Positions 5,508-7,275 of a stretch of 7,275 bases of DNA are shown piece after piece. How positions within the stretch are numbered: the first letter of the stretch is position 1; every line of letters begins with the position of its first letter. The DNA comes from Acidobacteriota bacterium (lineage in GTDB: Bacteria; Acidobacteriota; UBA6911; RPQK01; JADFOI01). The position numbers and the translations under genes are program-made. Location: the NCBI GenBank assembly GCA_029942065.1, contig JAPYTY010000095.1, forward strand, positions 1 to 7,275. Direction: 5' to 3'. Below the pieces are notes generated by a model, which had not been told where the DNA came from, did not search any database, and saw only the letters and a list, made by a program, of their open reading frames with translations.

Positions 5508-5525
5508 CCCGGATTTTGCATAAAT
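5501..5525 (+). repeat. 25-base dispersed repeat, right copy
   Basis: This is a same-orientation partner of 3402-3426, differing only at the 16th and 22nd bases. It supplies the final His codon and the TAG stop of the lipoprotein gene. The inverted arm that makes the left copy a perfect hairpin is absent here, so this copy is probably degenerate or a partial element. Confidence 0.7.
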
Positions 5526-5647
5526 TCTCGTCGCGAAGTGCCGGCCCGGCAACAAAAACAGAACGGTGTTTCCGGAGTGTGGGAGGCGCCTCAGTGCGCC
5601 GATTCTGGAGAGCCTTTCGCAGAGCGGCCGCTACAAGATCGTGCCAA

Positions 5648-5663
5648 CCTGGAACGTGAAACG
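5648..5663 (-). repeat. Inverted heptamer element
   Basis: On the minus strand the units TTTCACG (5661-5655) and TTCCAGG (5654-5648) run in tandem, preceded by CG. The 13-mer GTTTCACGTTCCA is an exact inverted copy of that at 3373-3385. With the left array, it brackets the lipoprotein gene and the leftward gene cluster. Confidence 0.65.
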
Positions 5664-5717
5664 CGGGCGAGCGGAGCAAGCCCGCTCCGGGGCTATGCAA
5701 GTGCTATAGGTTGGTTT

Positions 5718-5723
5718 TATAAT
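5718..5723 (+). promoter_or_regulatory. Perfect TATAAT -10 element for the cytochrome gene
   Basis: The consensus hexamer is exact, but no good -35 lies 16-18 bases upstream (best about 3/6) and no TGn extension is present. Transcription would begin near 5730, leaving about ten leader bases and no evident Shine-Dalgarno sequence before ATG 5740. The transcript may be nearly leaderless, or an activator may stand in for the -35. Confidence 0.45.
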
Positions 5724-5739
5724 AGCTCAGACGGGCTAG

Positions 5740-7275
5740 ATGGACAGATCAACCACAACTCTGAAAACGATCCTGGGCTCGATGGCCCTGATGTTGCTTG
5801 GCACTGATTTGCTCCAGGCGGCCGGGCTGCAGAACCTTGATCCCGTTCCTTCCCACGATTTCGACTATCAGGCACCTCTTGATCGCTACTGCGCGACCTG
5901 CCACAACCAGCAGTTGAAGACCGGTGGACTGGCGCTGAGCGGGCTGGATGTCACCAAAGCGGCGGAGTTACCTGAGACATGGGAAAAAGTGGTGAGAAAA
6001 CTGCGCACCGGGGCCATGCCGCCGGTCGGCATGCCGCGGCCCGACAAGGCCACCTACGATTTACTGGCCACCTATCTGGAGAGACAGCTGGACCAGGCGG
6101 CAGCCGCCCGGCCCAATCCGGGCCGGCCTATGCTGCATCGGCTAAACCGATTTGAGTACACCAATGCGGTACGCGATTTGCTGGGGGTCGAGATCAACGG
6201 GGAGACCCTCCTTCCCGCCGACGATTCAAGATTTGGCTTCGACAACATTGGGGATGTTTTGACGATATCGCCGTTGTTGCTGGAACGATATGTGTCGGCG
6301 GCCCACAAGGTCACCCGCATGGCCATCGGGGATCGTAATGCCTCTCCGGTCTCGGAAACCTACAGGATGCTTAAATACAATCTTCAGGATGACCGCATGA
6401 ATGACTCTCTGCCTTTCGGGACTCGGGGAGGAATCGCGGTTCGCCATTACTTTCCACTGGACGGCGAATATGTCCTCGAGGTCTCCCTTGGGAAAAACTC
6501 CAGGGACTACATCCGCGGCCTGACCCGTTCTCACCAGCTCGATGTCCGCCTGGACGGCGCCCGAGTCAAACGTTTTATATTTGGCGGGGAGACGTATGGC
6601 CCCTCGGCGCCCATTTTCTCGTCGGCGATCATGGGAGATCCCCTCCAGGAGACCTATGAGCGCACGGCCGATGAGGCCCTTCAGGTTCGCTTCGAAGCCA
6701 AAGCCGGGACACGGCTGGTGGGAGTCGCTTTCCTGAAGGAAATCCGGATGCCGGAAGGCGCACGGCTGCCTGCGATGACCCTGTATGTCTGGCCGCAGTA
6801 CAAGGGAGGTAACCCGGGGGTGGCCAGGATCACCCTCGGCGGTCCGTACAACGCCCAGGGGCTGGGGGAAACTGCCAGCCGCCGCGAGGTCTTCAGATGC
6901 CGACCGTCGAGCGTCGAAGAGGAAGAGCCTTGCGCCCGGCAGATCCTCTCCAAACTGGCGCGGCGAGCCTATCGGCGGCCCTTGACGGATGAAGACCTGC
7001 GGGTTCTCATTGACTTCTACAGATCCGGCCGGAGCGAGGACGACTTTGAAGCGGGAATCGCAACCGCCCTGGAGAGAATCCTGGTGGGCCCCGAGTTCTT
7101 GTTCCGGATCGAATCCGATCCCGAGAAGGCAACACCCGATGGCGTCTATCCGATCAGCGATCTTGAGCTGGCCTCGCGCCTGTCTTTCTTCCTGTGGAGC
7201 AGCCTGCCGGACGATCAGCTCTTGGACCTGGCGGAGCAGGGCCGACTCCAGGACCCCCAGGTGCTGGAGCAGCAG
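5740..7275 (+). CDS. Exported monoheme cytochrome-like DUF1587/DUF1595/DUF1592 (PSD) protein, 5' part
   Basis: The first 512 codons are open to the window edge. An in-frame TAG directly precedes the ATG, which fixes the start. A signal peptide (about 1-28, hydrophobic ILGSMALMLLG) is followed by a c-type heme motif CATCH (51-55). MPP at 93-95 offers the likely axial Met. The segment MLHRLNRFEYTNAVRDLLGV (131-150) is the DUF1587 signature. A beta-rich carbohydrate-binding-like insert follows, with VRHYFPLDGEYVLEVSL and LDVRLDGARVKRF. Next come GGPYNAQGLGETASRREVFR, Cys398 ARQILSKLARRAYRRPLTDED (DUF1595) and ELASRLSFFLWSSLPDDQLL (start of DUF1592). The missing part should hold the rest of DUF1592, then DUF1588 and DUF1585. 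Such proteins abound in Planctomycetota, Verrucomicrobiota and Acidobacteriota and are usually followed by a DUF1552 gene. Periplasmic electron transfer linked to polymer breakdown has been suggested, but no reaction is established. Confidence 0.93.
   Translation, partial: MDRSTTTLKTILGSMALMLLGTDLLQAAGLQNLDPVPSHDFDYQAPLDRYCATCHNQQLKTGGLALSGLDVTKAAELPETWEKVVRKLRTGAMPPVGMPRPDKATYDLLATYLERQLDQAAAARPNPGRPMLHRLNRFEYTNAVRDLLGVEINGETLLPADDSRFGFDNIGDVLTISPLLLERYVSAAHKVTRMAIGDRNASPVSETYRMLKYNLQDDRMNDSLPFGTRGGIAVRHYFPLDGEYVLEVSLGKNSRDYIRGLTRSHQLDVRLDGARVKRFIFGGETYGPSAPIFSSAIMGDPLQETYERTADEALQVRFEAKAGTRLVGVAFLKEIRMPEGARLPAMTLYVWPQYKGGNPGVARITLGGPYNAQGLGETASRREVFRCRPSSVEEEEPCARQILSKLARRAYRRPLTDEDLRVLIDFYRSGRSEDDFEAGIATALERILVGPEFLFRIESDPEKATPDGVYPISDLELASRLSFFLWSSLPDDQLLDLAEQGRLQDPQVLEQQ

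Larger units (their letters stand above)
5508..5739. other. Repeat-rich intergenic region before the cytochrome gene
   Basis: No gene is supported in these 232 bases. They hold the tail of the 25-base repeat and a small hairpin GGCGC (5585-5589)/GCGCC (5596-5600). They also hold an inverted two-unit heptamer element and two mutually exclusive hairpins: GCGGGC (5663-5668) with GCCCGC (5680-5685), and CGGAGC (5672-5677) with GCTCCG (5684-5689). A perfect -10 hexamer is close to the right end. The overlapping stems look like an attenuator on paper, but they may be part of the repeat family. Confidence 0.55.

Noticed and set aside
5089..5700. Minus-strand open frame of 203 codons opposite the lipoprotein gene
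   Set aside because: It is Arg/Pro/Ser-rich low-complexity sequence typical of an antisense GC-rich frame and crosses two repeat elements; the plus-strand frame has a clear lipoprotein leader.
3338..5700. Transposon or integron bounded by terminal inverted repeats
   Set aside because: Inverted 13-mers exist, but no transposase, integrase or target-site duplication was seen, and the longer 25-base copies are direct, not inverted.
5538..5807. Plus-strand open frame of 89 codons before the cytochrome gene
   Set aside because: It spans hairpins and heptamer repeats, overlaps the cytochrome start in another frame and has no protein-like character.

Overview
The window looks like a chromosomal segment from a moderately GC-rich, Gram-negative-type bacterium. 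The lineage suggestion rests on a DUF1587/DUF1595/DUF1592 cytochrome-like exported protein, on secreted and lipoprotein genes, and on intergenic heptamer arrays. Acidobacteriota is my best guess, with Planctomycetota or Verrucomicrobiota as alternatives. This is inference, because no rRNA or other definitive marker is present. No tRNA, rRNA, CRISPR array, transposase or phage gene was seen.

Left part (1-2836). The 3' part of a short-chain dehydrogenase/reductase gene runs rightward and ends inside the last codon of a leftward primary sigma factor gene (rpoD/sigA, 560 aa, GTG start). The two stop codons overlap. A candidate rpoD promoter and an rpoD terminator-like hairpin, the latter inside the SDR gene, can be read. 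The 388-base gap to the right of rpoD holds that promoter, a rightward promoter and a short heptamer repeat.

Middle part (2837-5739). A rightward membrane-anchored split-barrel-like protein (165 aa) faces a leftward cluster of exported proteins. In transcription order the cluster is a truncated, out-of-frame YceI-like remnant joined to a foreign-looking signal peptide, then a secreted four-cysteine lectin-like protein broken by one extra base, then a Rid-family (YjgF/UK114) protein with a signal or lipoprotein leader. The Rid gene's ribosome binding site overlaps the lectin stop codon, so these two were evidently co-translated. Divergent from the cluster is an unrecognised lipoprotein gene. 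The leftward cluster and this lipoprotein gene lie between two copies of a 25-base repeat (23/25 identical), each accompanied by TTCCACG-type heptamer units.

Right part (5740-7275). The first 512 codons of a large exported monoheme c-type cytochrome of the planctomycete/acidobacterial PSD (DUF1587-DUF1595-DUF1592) family run off the window edge. Its start codon lies just downstream of a perfect TATAAT.

The most unusual content is the decaying exported-protein cluster: two broken genes side by side, one apparently chimeric, bracketed by repeated elements. Nothing here convincingly amounts to a defence system or other complete undescribed system.
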